Assembly: GCF_000699445.3 (NCBI RefSeq)
Contig: NC_067196.1
Coordinates: 90,064,364-90,128,363 of the forward strand
DNA length: 64,000 nucleotides
Origin: Schistosoma haematobium
Lineage: Eukaryota; Platyhelminthes; Trematoda; Strigeidida; Schistosomatidae
Direction of reading: 5' to 3'
The notes beneath the pieces were generated by a model. The model did no database searches. It worked only from the letters and a program-made list of their open reading frames with translations, and was not told the DNA's origin. The translations under genes were made by a program, and so were the position numbers. Shown one piece after another: positions 1 to 13,500 of this stretch (positions within the stretch are counted from its first letter, which is position 1; each line of letters starts with the position of its first letter).

Positions 1-230
1 AAATGTCAAGTAGATGCACAAACACTGTGATATCTTCATTTATTATTAAGTCCCATTTCTGTCAAACAGGAAGGTTAGTTATGCTGAACGGATAGAATTG
101 ATGTGAAGAACAATAACATTTACCACCATTTATTTCTGAAGCTTTCTCAACATTACCAGTGACTTCATTTTGTTTCGTTAGTGATTCGCATTAGTTCTAA
201 CTCAATCAATGTGATGTTTGCCACTTCCAC
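1..230. other. Unit segment of non-coding flank (unit 1; recurs every 1,320 bp)
   Basis: AT-rich non-coding DNA with no recognised motif. It is the far end of the 3' flank of the Penelope-like element: the same bases lie at 61673-61902 in the single-copy version, where they continue into unrelated sequence instead of back into the RT fragment. The head-to-tail joint is at its right edge. An apparent open frame starting at a GTG at 181 merely reads through this flank into the RT fragment, so its first 16 or so residues are not RT. Confidence 0.8.
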
Positions 231-543
231 TGGAATACGGGATGTTTATTTGAAGGAACTATTACTACGTTGCACCTGCAATGTACAGTTCACATTCAAC
301 GACGTAATTTATAGACAGAAGGATGGTATAGCAATGGGATCCCCACTTGGTCCATTACTGGCAGATTGCTTCATGGCCAGTTTAGAAAACAATCAACTCA
401 AAACAATTATCGAAAACCTCCACTTGTATAAAAGGTACGTGAATGATATCTTTATCATTTGTGACAACAAATGTAACTTAAGTGATCTCCTAGAGACATT
501 TAATAATTGTCACCCATCAATAAAATTCACACTTGAAGTTGAA
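231..543 (+). pseudogene. Penelope-like element reverse transcriptase, internal 3' fragment (unit 1 representative)
   Basis: This is a relic of the RT gene of a Penelope-like retroelement, present in every unit at 231-543 + 1320k. It starts abruptly with TGIRDVYLKEL at the array joint and includes RT motif B (DGIAMGSPLGPLLAD, about 327-371) and motif C at 436-447. It ends at KFTLEVE (543), just before where PLE RTs normally continue toward an LPFLD-type block. The fingers, the motif A Asp and the C-terminal GIY-YIG endonuclease are absent. Motif C reads YVND where the family has YVDD: the first catalytic Asp is Asn (AAT at 442-444), so even the parent copy should be inactive. The frame then runs into a TCAG microsatellite and stops at 562-564. 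Identity is certain from the motifs; translation is not expected. Confidence 0.9.
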
Positions 544-562
544 AGTCAGTCAGTCAGTCAGT
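544..562. repeat. (AGTC)n microsatellite at the PLE/RTE junction
   Basis: Four and three-quarter AGTC tetramers sit exactly where the RT reading frame loses homology and the antisense RTE 3' untranslated region begins. I read it as the simple-repeat 3' tail of the RTE insertion, (GACT)n on the minus strand. It recurs in every unit and at 60898-60916. The tetramer count looks the same in all copies I inspected, which is unusual for a microsatellite. Confidence 0.75.
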
Positions 563-1122
563 AACAACGTAGAACTTCGTACGTACGTACATCAGTTCAA
601 GTTGCCACAACACATTAGCACACAGATGTCGTGGCCGATTCAAATCCCGTAGTGGTAGAGGTAATAAGAGTATAAGCAGTAATCGGGAAAATTAGTGTTT
701 GGACATGTTATTTAAAGGGTATAATACAGTGAAATAAATTTGGGAACAGAAGAAGAAGCGACAAGGAGGAATAAGGAGATCAAGATTTGGGAGAACACAA
801 AGAGTGGATGCACCTGCGCCATTGCAAACGATTTTGAGCCATGTCATTCAGGGTCTCTAACCATCGGTTACTATCATCTCGCGGTCCCCAACCAGGTAAT
901 CTACACCTACCAACATGACTCAGTCCACTTGTCAGTGAATTCATGGACTTGTGCCATGTTTTGGTCTGGCCGCTCCTAACTTTCTTCCAACCTACTTCCA
1001 TACCACTGAACATAGCACGTCGAGGCAGTCGGTCGTTGAACATACGTAACGCGTGTCCCAGCCATCTCAACTGATGAAGTTTCACTACATCATCAATTGA
1101 TTTGCCATCCTTATCTAGTATA
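563..1122 (-). pseudogene. RTE-clade non-LTR retrotransposon, 5'-truncated 3' end inserted antisense (unit 1 representative)
   Basis: This relic is the C-terminal tail and 3' untranslated region of an RTE-type endonuclease/RT polyprotein. On the minus strand, coding sequence runs from about 1122 down to the stop at 780-782. It shows the family signatures HQLRWLGHALRM, RLPRRAMFSG, SHVGRCRLPGWGPRD and WLETLNDMAQNR. No catalytic domain is included: the insertion is 5'-truncated just before the LDKDGKSID block. The untranslated part runs 779-563 and ends in the AGTC microsatellite, which marks the 3' end. It interrupts the PLE RT frame at 543. The minus-strand open frame actually starts at 1223, but its first 35 or so residues are read from the antisense of the adjoining pLTR and are not RTE. 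The single-copy version at 60898-61475 has a 1-nt deletion that breaks this frame. Confidence 0.85.
579..590. repeat. GTACGTACGTAC perfect palindrome / (GTAC)3
   Basis: A 12-bp self-complementary tetramer run in the RTE 3' untranslated part, recurring in each unit. It is probably simple-repeat drift in the retroelement tail; no regulatory role is evident. Confidence 0.6.
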
Positions 1123-1125
1123 CAT

Positions 1126-1201
1126 ATTTGCGATTGTACAGCTTTGAAAATGAATTCGCCGAAAATGGGAAAACTCTTCACTGACTTAAACTTTCTTATT
1201 T
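1126..1201 (+). repeat. Penelope-like element terminal-repeat (pLTR) fragment (unit 1 representative)
   Basis: Positions 1126-1165 are identical to 59263-59302, the 5' end of the + strand PLE, and to the complement of 57152-57191. Similarity continues more weakly to about 1201 (ending CTTTCTTATTT in both). In the unit it follows the RT fragment in direct orientation, so it is best read as the 3' terminal repeat of the same PLE copy. The GIY-YIG region that should lie between RT and terminal repeat is missing, replaced by the RTE insertion. Confidence 0.75.
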
Positions 1202-1550
1202 CAATTTTATAAACACCAACCACAGTATCAGCTTGAGGAACTGAGGACTATGTTATAGACATCAAACTGACGCGTATTTTCACCATTTAAACAACCATGT
1301 GACACCAAGTAGAGAAAACTAAATGTCAAGTAGATGCACAAACACTGTGATATCTTCATTTATTATTAAGTCCCATTTCTGTCAAACAGGAAGGTTAGTT
1401 ATGCTGAACGGATAGAATTGATGTGAAGAACAATAACATTTACCACCATTTATTTCTGAAGCTTTCTCAACATTACCAGTGACTTCATTTTGTTTCGTTA
1501 GTGATTCGCATTAGTTCTAACTCAATCAATGTGATGTTTGCCACTTCCAC
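1202..1550. other. Non-coding flank plus array joint (spans the unit 1/unit 2 boundary)
   Basis: This stretch runs from the end of the pLTR to the head-to-tail joint (unit positions 1202-1320 and 1-230). It corresponds to 61555-61902 in the single-copy version. I see no gene, RNA or known repeat in it. At its end, ...GCCACTTCCA joins CTGGAATACGG; in the single-copy version the first string continues ATTACTTACATGG and the second is preceded by GAGATAAA. Both parents share the dinucleotide CA at the joint. Confidence 0.8.
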
Positions 1551-4500
1551 TGGAATACGGGATGTTTATTTGAAGGAACTATTACTACGTTGCACCTGCA
1601 ATGTACAGTTCACATTCAACGACGTAATTTATAGACAGAAGGATGGTATAGCAATGGGATCCCCACTTGGTCCATTACTGGCAGATTGCTTCATGGCCAG
1701 TTTAGAAAACAATCAACTCAAAACAATTATCGAAAACCTCCACTTGTATAAAAGGTACGTGAATGATATCTTTATCATTTGTGACAACAAATGTAACTTA
1801 AGTGATCTCCTAGAGACATTTAATAATTGTCACCCATCAATAAAATTCACACTTGAAGTTGAAAGTCAGTCAGTCAGTCAGTAACAACGTAGAACTTCGT
1901 ACGTACGTACATCAGTTCAAGTTGCCACAACACATTAGCACACAGATGTCGTGGCCGATTCAAATCCCGTAGTGGTAGAGGTAATAAGAGTATAAGCAGT
2001 AATCGGGAAAATTAGTGTTTGGACATGTTATTTAAAGGGTATAATACAGTGAAATAAATTTGGGAACAGAAGAAGAAGCGACAAGGAGGAATAAGGAGAT
2101 CAAGATTTGGGAGAACACAAAGAGTGGATGCACCTGCGCCATTGCAAACGATTTTGAGCCATGTCATTCAGGGTCTCTAACCATCGGTTACTATCATCTC
2201 GCGGTCCCCAACCAGGTAATCTACACCTACCAACATGACTCAGTCCACTTGTCAGTGAATTCATGGACTTGTGCCATGTTTTGGTCTGGCCGCTCCTAAC
2301 TTTCTTCCAACCTACTTCCATACCACTGAACATAGCACGTCGAGGCAGTCGGTCGTTGAACATACGTAACGCGTGTCCCAGCCATCTCAACTGATGAAGT
2401 TTCACTACATCATCAATTGATTTGCCATCCTTATCTAGTATACATATTTGCGATTGTACAGCTTTGAAAATGAATTCGCCGAAAATGGGAAAACTCTTCA
2501 CTGACTTAAACTTTCTTATTTCAATTTTATAAACACCAACCACAGTATCAGCTTGAGGAACTGAGGACTATGTTATAGACATCAAACTGACGCGTATTTT
2601 CACCATTTAAACAACCATGTGACACCAAGTAGAGAAAACTAAATGTCAAGTAGATGCACAAACACTGTGATATCTTCATTTATTATTAAGTCCCATTTCT
2701 GTCAAACAGGAAGGTTAGTTATGCTGAACGGATAGAATTGATGTGAAGAACAATAACATTTACCACCATTTATTTCTGAAGCTTTCTCAACATTACCAGT
2801 GACTTCATTTTGTTTCGTTAGTGATTCGCATTAGTTCTAACTCAATCAATGTGATGTTTGCCACTTCCACTGGAATACGGGATGTTTATTTGAAGGAACT
2901 ATTACTACGTTGCACCTGCAATGTACAGTTCACATTCAACGACGTAATTTATAGACAGAAGGATGGTATAGCAATGGGATCCCCACTTGGTCCATTACTG
3001 GCAGATTGCTTCATGGCCAGTTTAGAAAACAATCAACTCAAAACAATTATCGAAAACCTCCACTTGTATAAAAGGTACGTGAATGATATCTTTATCATTT
3101 GTGACAACAAATGTAACTTAAGTGATCTCCTAGAGACATTTAATAATTGTCACCCATCAATAAAATTCACACTTGAAGTTGAAAGTCAGTCAGTCAGTCA
3201 GTAACAACGTAGAACTTCGTACGTACGTACATCAGTTCAAGTTGCCACAACACATTAGCACACAGATGTCGTGGCCGATTCAAATCCCGTAGTGGTAGAG
3301 GTAATAAGAGTATAAGCAGTAATCGGGAAAATTAGTGTTTGGACATGTTATTTAAAGGGTATAATACAGTGAAATAAATTTGGGAACAGAAGAAGAAGCG
3401 ACAAGGAGGAATAAGGAGATCAAGATTTGGGAGAACACAAAGAGTGGATGCACCTGCGCCATTGCAAACGATTTTGAGCCATGTCATTCAGGGTCTCTAA
3501 CCATCGGTTACTATCATCTCGCGGTCCCCAACCAGGTAATCTACACCTACCAACATGACTCAGTCCACTTGTCAGTGAATTCATGGACTTGTGCCATGTT
3601 TTGGTCTGGCCGCTCCTAACTTTCTTCCAACCTACTTCCATACCACTGAACATAGCACGTCGAGGCAGTCGGTCGTTGAACATACGTAACGCGTGTCCCA
3701 GCCATCTCAACTGATGAAGTTTCACTACATCATCAATTGATTTGCCATCCTTATCTAGTATACATATTTGCGATTGTACAGCTTTGAAAATGAATTCGCC
3801 GAAAATGGGAAAACTCTTCACTGACTTAAACTTTCTTATTTCAATTTTATAAACACCAACCACAGTATCAGCTTGAGGAACTGAGGACTATGTTATAGAC
3901 ATCAAACTGACGCGTATTTTCACCATTTAAACAACCATGTGACACCAAGTAGAGAAAACTAAATGTCAAGTAGATGCACAAACACTGTGATATCTTCATT
4001 TATTATTAAGTCCCATTTCTGTCAAACAGGAAGGTTAGTTATGCTGAACGGATAGAATTGATGTGAAGAACAATAACATTTACCACCATTTATTTCTGAA
4101 GCTTTCTCAACATTACCAGTGACTTCATTTTGTTTCGTTAGTGATTCGCATTAGTTCTAACTCAATCAATGTGATGTTTGCCACTTCCACTGGAATACGG
4201 GATGTTTATTTGAAGGAACTATTACTACGTTGCACCTGCAATGTACAGTTCACATTCAACGACGTAATTTATAGACAGAAGGATGGTATAGCAATGGGAT
4301 CCCCACTTGGTCCATTACTGGCAGATTGCTTCATGGCCAGTTTAGAAAACAATCAACTCAAAACAATTATCGAAAACCTCCACTTGTATAAAAGGTACGT
4401 GAATGATATCTTTATCATTTGTGACAACAAATGTAACTTAAGTGATCTCCTAGAGACATTTAATAATTGTCACCCATCAATAAAATTCACACTTGAAGTT

Positions 4501-7500
4501 GAAAGTCAGTCAGTCAGTCAGTAACAACGTAGAACTTCGTACGTACGTACATCAGTTCAAGTTGCCACAACACATTAGCACACAGATGTCGTGGCCGATT
4601 CAAATCCCGTAGTGGTAGAGGTAATAAGAGTATAAGCAGTAATCGGGAAAATTAGTGTTTGGACATGTTATTTAAAGGGTATAATACAGTGAAATAAATT
4701 TGGGAACAGAAGAAGAAGCGACAAGGAGGAATAAGGAGATCAAGATTTGGGAGAACACAAAGAGTGGATGCACCTGCGCCATTGCAAACGATTTTGAGCC
4801 ATGTCATTCAGGGTCTCTAACCATCGGTTACTATCATCTCGCGGTCCCCAACCAGGTAATCTACACCTACCAACATGACTCAGTCCACTTGTCAGTGAAT
4901 TCATGGACTTGTGCCATGTTTTGGTCTGGCCGCTCCTAACTTTCTTCCAACCTACTTCCATACCACTGAACATAGCACGTCGAGGCAGTCGGTCGTTGAA
5001 CATACGTAACGCGTGTCCCAGCCATCTCAACTGATGAAGTTTCACTACATCATCAATTGATTTGCCATCCTTATCTAGTATACATATTTGCGATTGTACA
5101 GCTTTGAAAATGAATTCGCCGAAAATGGGAAAACTCTTCACTGACTTAAACTTTCTTATTTCAATTTTATAAACACCAACCACAGTATCAGCTTGAGGAA
5201 CTGAGGACTATGTTATAGACATCAAACTGACGCGTATTTTCACCATTTAAACAACCATGTGACACCAAGTAGAGAAAACTAAATGTCAAGTAGATGCACA
5301 AACACTGTGATATCTTCATTTATTATTAAGTCCCATTTCTGTCAAACAGGAAGGTTAGTTATGCTGAACGGATAGAATTGATGTGAAGAACAATAACATT
5401 TACCACCATTTATTTCTGAAGCTTTCTCAACATTACCAGTGACTTCATTTTGTTTCGTTAGTGATTCGCATTAGTTCTAACTCAATCAATGTGATGTTTG
5501 CCACTTCCACTGGAATACGGGATGTTTATTTGAAGGAACTATTACTACGTTGCACCTGCAATGTACAGTTCACATTCAACGACGTAATTTATAGACAGAA
5601 GGATGGTATAGCAATGGGATCCCCACTTGGTCCATTACTGGCAGATTGCTTCATGGCCAGTTTAGAAAACAATCAACTCAAAACAATTATCGAAAACCTC
5701 CACTTGTATAAAAGGTACGTGAATGATATCTTTATCATTTGTGACAACAAATGTAACTTAAGTGATCTCCTAGAGACATTTAATAATTGTCACCCATCAA
5801 TAAAATTCACACTTGAAGTTGAAAGTCAGTCAGTCAGTCAGTAACAACGTAGAACTTCGTACGTACGTACATCAGTTCAAGTTGCCACAACACATTAGCA
5901 CACAGATGTCGTGGCCGATTCAAATCCCGTAGTGGTAGAGGTAATAAGAGTATAAGCAGTAATCGGGAAAATTAGTGTTTGGACATGTTATTTAAAGGGT
6001 ATAATACAGTGAAATAAATTTGGGAACAGAAGAAGAAGCGACAAGGAGGAATAAGGAGATCAAGATTTGGGAGAACACAAAGAGTGGATGCACCTGCGCC
6101 ATTGCAAACGATTTTGAGCCATGTCATTCAGGGTCTCTAACCATCGGTTACTATCATCTCGCGGTCCCCAACCAGGTAATCTACACCTACCAACATGACT
6201 CAGTCCACTTGTCAGTGAATTCATGGACTTGTGCCATGTTTTGGTCTGGCCGCTCCTAACTTTCTTCCAACCTACTTCCATACCACTGAACATAGCACGT
6301 CGAGGCAGTCGGTCGTTGAACATACGTAACGCGTGTCCCAGCCATCTCAACTGATGAAGTTTCACTACATCATCAATTGATTTGCCATCCTTATCTAGTA
6401 TACATATTTGCGATTGTACAGCTTTGAAAATGAATTCGCCGAAAATGGGAAAACTCTTCACTGACTTAAACTTTCTTATTTCAATTTTATAAACACCAAC
6501 CACAGTATCAGCTTGAGGAACTGAGGACTATGTTATAGACATCAAACTGACGCGTATTTTCACCATTTAAACAACCATGTGACACCAAGTAGAGAAAACT
6601 AAATGTCAAGTAGATGCACAAACACTGTGATATCTTCATTTATTATTAAGTCCCATTTCTGTCAAACAGGAAGGTTAGTTATGCTGAACGGATAGAATTG
6701 ATGTGAAGAACAATAACATTTACCACCATTTATTTCTGAAGCTTTCTCAACATTACCAGTGACTTCATTTTGTTTCGTTAGTGATTCGCATTAGTTCTAA
6801 CTCAATCAATGTGATGTTTGCCACTTCCACTGGAATACGGGATGTTTATTTGAAGGAACTATTACTACGTTGCACCTGCAATGTACAGTTCACATTCAAC
6901 GACGTAATTTATAGACAGAAGGATGGTATAGCAATGGGATCCCCACTTGGTCCATTACTGGCAGATTGCTTCATGGCCAGTTTAGAAAACAATCAACTCA
7001 AAACAATTATCGAAAACCTCCACTTGTATAAAAGGTACGTGAATGATATCTTTATCATTTGTGACAACAAATGTAACTTAAGTGATCTCCTAGAGACATT
7101 TAATAATTGTCACCCATCAATAAAATTCACACTTGAAGTTGAAAGTCAGTCAGTCAGTCAGTAACAACGTAGAACTTCGTACGTACGTACATCAGTTCAA
7201 GTTGCCACAACACATTAGCACACAGATGTCGTGGCCGATTCAAATCCCGTAGTGGTAGAGGTAATAAGAGTATAAGCAGTAATCGGGAAAATTAGTGTTT
7301 GGACATGTTATTTAAAGGGTATAATACAGTGAAATAAATTTGGGAACAGAAGAAGAAGCGACAAGGAGGAATAAGGAGATCAAGATTTGGGAGAACACAA
7401 AGAGTGGATGCACCTGCGCCATTGCAAACGATTTTGAGCCATGTCATTCAGGGTCTCTAACCATCGGTTACTATCATCTCGCGGTCCCCAACCAGGTAAT

Positions 7501-10500
7501 CTACACCTACCAACATGACTCAGTCCACTTGTCAGTGAATTCATGGACTTGTGCCATGTTTTGGTCTGGCCGCTCCTAACTTTCTTCCAACCTACTTCCA
7601 TACCACTGAACATAGCACGTCGAGGCAGTCGGTCGTTGAACATACGTAACGCGTGTCCCAGCCATCTCAACTGATGAAGTTTCACTACATCATCAATTGA
7701 TTTGCCATCCTTATCTAGTATACATATTTGCGATTGTACAGCTTTGAAAATGAATTCGCCGAAAATGGGAAAACTCTTCACTGACTTAAACTTTCTTATT
7801 TCAATTTTATAAACACCAACCACAGTATCAGCTTGAGGAACTGAGGACTATGTTATAGACATCAAACTGACGCGTATTTTCACCATTTAAACAACCATGT
7901 GACACCAAGTAGAGAAAACTAAATGTCAAGTAGATGCACAAACACTGTGATATCTTCATTTATTATTAAGTCCCATTTCTGTCAAACAGGAAGGTTAGTT
8001 ATGCTGAACGGATAGAATTGATGTGAAGAACAATAACATTTACCACCATTTATTTCTGAAGCTTTCTCAACATTACCAGTGACTTCATTTTGTTTCGTTA
8101 GTGATTCGCATTAGTTCTAACTCAATCAATGTGATGTTTGCCACTTCCACTGGAATACGGGATGTTTATTTGAAGGAACTATTACTACGTTGCACCTGCA
8201 ATGTACAGTTCACATTCAACGACGTAATTTATAGACAGAAGGATGGTATAGCAATGGGATCCCCACTTGGTCCATTACTGGCAGATTGCTTCATGGCCAG
8301 TTTAGAAAACAATCAACTCAAAACAATTATCGAAAACCTCCACTTGTATAAAAGGTACGTGAATGATATCTTTATCATTTGTGACAACAAATGTAACTTA
8401 AGTGATCTCCTAGAGACATTTAATAATTGTCACCCATCAATAAAATTCACACTTGAAGTTGAAAGTCAGTCAGTCAGTCAGTAACAACGTAGAACTTCGT
8501 ACGTACGTACATCAGTTCAAGTTGCCACAACACATTAGCACACAGATGTCGTGGCCGATTCAAATCCCGTAGTGGTAGAGGTAATAAGAGTATAAGCAGT
8601 AATCGGGAAAATTAGTGTTTGGACATGTTATTTAAAGGGTATAATACAGTGAAATAAATTTGGGAACAGAAGAAGAAGCGACAAGGAGGAATAAGGAGAT
8701 CAAGATTTGGGAGAACACAAAGAGTGGATGCACCTGCGCCATTGCAAACGATTTTGAGCCATGTCATTCAGGGTCTCTAACCATCGGTTACTATCATCTC
8801 GCGGTCCCCAACCAGGTAATCTACACCTACCAACATGACTCAGTCCACTTGTCAGTGAATTCATGGACTTGTGCCATGTTTTGGTCTGGCCGCTCCTAAC
8901 TTTCTTCCAACCTACTTCCATACCACTGAACATAGCACGTCGAGGCAGTCGGTCGTTGAACATACGTAACGCGTGTCCCAGCCATCTCAACTGATGAAGT
9001 TTCACTACATCATCAATTGATTTGCCATCCTTATCTAGTATACATATTTGCGATTGTACAGCTTTGAAAATGAATTCGCCGAAAATGGGAAAACTCTTCA
9101 CTGACTTAAACTTTCTTATTTCAATTTTATAAACACCAACCACAGTATCAGCTTGAGGAACTGAGGACTATGTTATAGACATCAAACTGACGCGTATTTT
9201 CACCATTTAAACAACCATGTGACACCAAGTAGAGAAAACTAAATGTCAAGTAGATGCACAAACACTGTGATATCTTCATTTATTATTAAGTCCCATTTCT
9301 GTCAAACAGGAAGGTTAGTTATGCTGAACGGATAGAATTGATGTGAAGAACAATAACATTTACCACCATTTATTTCTGAAGCTTTCTCAACATTACCAGT
9401 GACTTCATTTTGTTTCGTTAGTGATTCGCATTAGTTCTAACTCAATCAATGTGATGTTTGCCACTTCCACTGGAATACGGGATGTTTATTTGAAGGAACT
9501 ATTACTACGTTGCACCTGCAATGTACAGTTCACATTCAACGACGTAATTTATAGACAGAAGGATGGTATAGCAATGGGATCCCCACTTGGTCCATTACTG
9601 GCAGATTGCTTCATGGCCAGTTTAGAAAACAATCAACTCAAAACAATTATCGAAAACCTCCACTTGTATAAAAGGTACGTGAATGATATCTTTATCATTT
9701 GTGACAACAAATGTAACTTAAGTGATCTCCTAGAGACATTTAATAATTGTCACCCATCAATAAAATTCACACTTGAAGTTGAAAGTCAGTCAGTCAGTCA
9801 GTAACAACGTAGAACTTCGTACGTACGTACATCAGTTCAAGTTGCCACAACACATTAGCACACAGATGTCGTGGCCGATTCAAATCCCGTAGTGGTAGAG
9901 GTAATAAGAGTATAAGCAGTAATCGGGAAAATTAGTGTTTGGACATGTTATTTAAAGGGTATAATACAGTGAAATAAATTTGGGAACAGAAGAAGAAGCG
10001 ACAAGGAGGAATAAGGAGATCAAGATTTGGGAGAACACAAAGAGTGGATGCACCTGCGCCATTGCAAACGATTTTGAGCCATGTCATTCAGGGTCTCTAA
10101 CCATCGGTTACTATCATCTCGCGGTCCCCAACCAGGTAATCTACACCTACCAACATGACTCAGTCCACTTGTCAGTGAATTCATGGACTTGTGCCATGTT
10201 TTGGTCTGGCCGCTCCTAACTTTCTTCCAACCTACTTCCATACCACTGAACATAGCACGTCGAGGCAGTCGGTCGTTGAACATACGTAACGCGTGTCCCA
10301 GCCATCTCAACTGATGAAGTTTCACTACATCATCAATTGATTTGCCATCCTTATCTAGTATACATATTTGCGATTGTACAGCTTTGAAAATGAATTCGCC
10401 GAAAATGGGAAAACTCTTCACTGACTTAAACTTTCTTATTTCAATTTTATAAACACCAACCACAGTATCAGCTTGAGGAACTGAGGACTATGTTATAGAC

Positions 10501-13500
10501 ATCAAACTGACGCGTATTTTCACCATTTAAACAACCATGTGACACCAAGTAGAGAAAACTAAATGTCAAGTAGATGCACAAACACTGTGATATCTTCATT
10601 TATTATTAAGTCCCATTTCTGTCAAACAGGAAGGTTAGTTATGCTGAACGGATAGAATTGATGTGAAGAACAATAACATTTACCACCATTTATTTCTGAA
10701 GCTTTCTCAACATTACCAGTGACTTCATTTTGTTTCGTTAGTGATTCGCATTAGTTCTAACTCAATCAATGTGATGTTTGCCACTTCCACTGGAATACGG
10801 GATGTTTATTTGAAGGAACTATTACTACGTTGCACCTGCAATGTACAGTTCACATTCAACGACGTAATTTATAGACAGAAGGATGGTATAGCAATGGGAT
10901 CCCCACTTGGTCCATTACTGGCAGATTGCTTCATGGCCAGTTTAGAAAACAATCAACTCAAAACAATTATCGAAAACCTCCACTTGTATAAAAGGTACGT
11001 GAATGATATCTTTATCATTTGTGACAACAAATGTAACTTAAGTGATCTCCTAGAGACATTTAATAATTGTCACCCATCAATAAAATTCACACTTGAAGTT
11101 GAAAGTCAGTCAGTCAGTCAGTAACAACGTAGAACTTCGTACGTACGTACATCAGTTCAAGTTGCCACAACACATTAGCACACAGATGTCGTGGCCGATT
11201 CAAATCCCGTAGTGGTAGAGGTAATAAGAGTATAAGCAGTAATCGGGAAAATTAGTGTTTGGACATGTTATTTAAAGGGTATAATACAGTGAAATAAATT
11301 TGGGAACAGAAGAAGAAGCGACAAGGAGGAATAAGGAGATCAAGATTTGGGAGAACACAAAGAGTGGATGCACCTGCGCCATTGCAAACGATTTTGAGCC
11401 ATGTCATTCAGGGTCTCTAACCATCGGTTACTATCATCTCGCGGTCCCCAACCAGGTAATCTACACCTACCAACATGACTCAGTCCACTTGTCAGTGAAT
11501 TCATGGACTTGTGCCATGTTTTGGTCTGGCCGCTCCTAACTTTCTTCCAACCTACTTCCATACCACTGAACATAGCACGTCGAGGCAGTCGGTCGTTGAA
11601 CATACGTAACGCGTGTCCCAGCCATCTCAACTGATGAAGTTTCACTACATCATCAATTGATTTGCCATCCTTATCTAGTATACATATTTGCGATTGTACA
11701 GCTTTGAAAATGAATTCGCCGAAAATGGGAAAACTCTTCACTGACTTAAACTTTCTTATTTCAATTTTATAAACACCAACCACAGTATCAGCTTGAGGAA
11801 CTGAGGACTATGTTATAGACATCAAACTGACGCGTATTTTCACCATTTAAACAACCATGTGACACCAAGTAGAGAAAACTAAATGTCAAGTAGATGCACA
11901 AACACTGTGATATCTTCATTTATTATTAAGTCCCATTTCTGTCAAACAGGAAGGTTAGTTATGCTGAACGGATAGAATTGATGTGAAGAACAATAACATT
12001 TACCACCATTTATTTCTGAAGCTTTCTCAACATTACCAGTGACTTCATTTTGTTTCGTTAGTGATTCGCATTAGTTCTAACTCAATCAATGTGATGTTTG
12101 CCACTTCCACTGGAATACGGGATGTTTATTTGAAGGAACTATTACTACGTTGCACCTGCAATGTACAGTTCACATTCAACGACGTAATTTATAGACAGAA
12201 GGATGGTATAGCAATGGGATCCCCACTTGGTCCATTACTGGCAGATTGCTTCATGGCCAGTTTAGAAAACAATCAACTCAAAACAATTATCGAAAACCTC
12301 CACTTGTATAAAAGGTACGTGAATGATATCTTTATCATTTGTGACAACAAATGTAACTTAAGTGATCTCCTAGAGACATTTAATAATTGTCACCCATCAA
12401 TAAAATTCACACTTGAAGTTGAAAGTCAGTCAGTCAGTCAGTAACAACGTAGAACTTCGTACGTACGTACATCAGTTCAAGTTGCCACAACACATTAGCA
12501 CACAGATGTCGTGGCCGATTCAAATCCCGTAGTGGTAGAGGTAATAAGAGTATAAGCAGTAATCGGGAAAATTAGTGTTTGGACATGTTATTTAAAGGGT
12601 ATAATACAGTGAAATAAATTTGGGAACAGAAGAAGAAGCGACAAGGAGGAATAAGGAGATCAAGATTTGGGAGAACACAAAGAGTGGATGCACCTGCGCC
12701 ATTGCAAACGATTTTGAGCCATGTCATTCAGGGTCTCTAACCATCGGTTACTATCATCTCGCGGTCCCCAACCAGGTAATCTACACCTACCAACATGACT
12801 CAGTCCACTTGTCAGTGAATTCATGGACTTGTGCCATGTTTTGGTCTGGCCGCTCCTAACTTTCTTCCAACCTACTTCCATACCACTGAACATAGCACGT
12901 CGAGGCAGTCGGTCGTTGAACATACGTAACGCGTGTCCCAGCCATCTCAACTGATGAAGTTTCACTACATCATCAATTGATTTGCCATCCTTATCTAGTA
13001 TACATATTTGCGATTGTACAGCTTTGAAAATGAATTCGCCGAAAATGGGAAAACTCTTCACTGACTTAAACTTTCTTATTTCAATTTTATAAACACCAAC
13101 CACAGTATCAGCTTGAGGAACTGAGGACTATGTTATAGACATCAAACTGACGCGTATTTTCACCATTTAAACAACCATGTGACACCAAGTAGAGAAAACT
13201 AAATGTCAAGTAGATGCACAAACACTGTGATATCTTCATTTATTATTAAGTCCCATTTCTGTCAAACAGGAAGGTTAGTTATGCTGAACGGATAGAATTG
13301 ATGTGAAGAACAATAACATTTACCACCATTTATTTCTGAAGCTTTCTCAACATTACCAGTGACTTCATTTTGTTTCGTTAGTGATTCGCATTAGTTCTAA
13401 CTCAATCAATGTGATGTTTGCCACTTCCACTGGAATACGGGATGTTTATTTGAAGGAACTATTACTACGTTGCACCTGCAATGTACAGTTCACATTCAAC

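Noticed and set aside
637..647. GATTCAAATCC resembling a tRNA/pol III B box
   Set aside because: One mismatch to the consensus, no A box at the right distance upstream and no cloverleaf; it lies in the antisense RTE 3' untranslated region.
740..979. 79-codon + strand open frame recurring in each unit (and an extended form at 61094-61402)
   Set aside because: It is the antisense of the RTE C-terminal relic and has no motif of its own; the longer version exists only because of the 1-nt deletion near 61329.
1071..1077. CTGATGA in the array unit as a hammerhead core
   Set aside because: No GAAA with a stem II follows within a plausible distance; it is just part of the antisense RTE coding relic.
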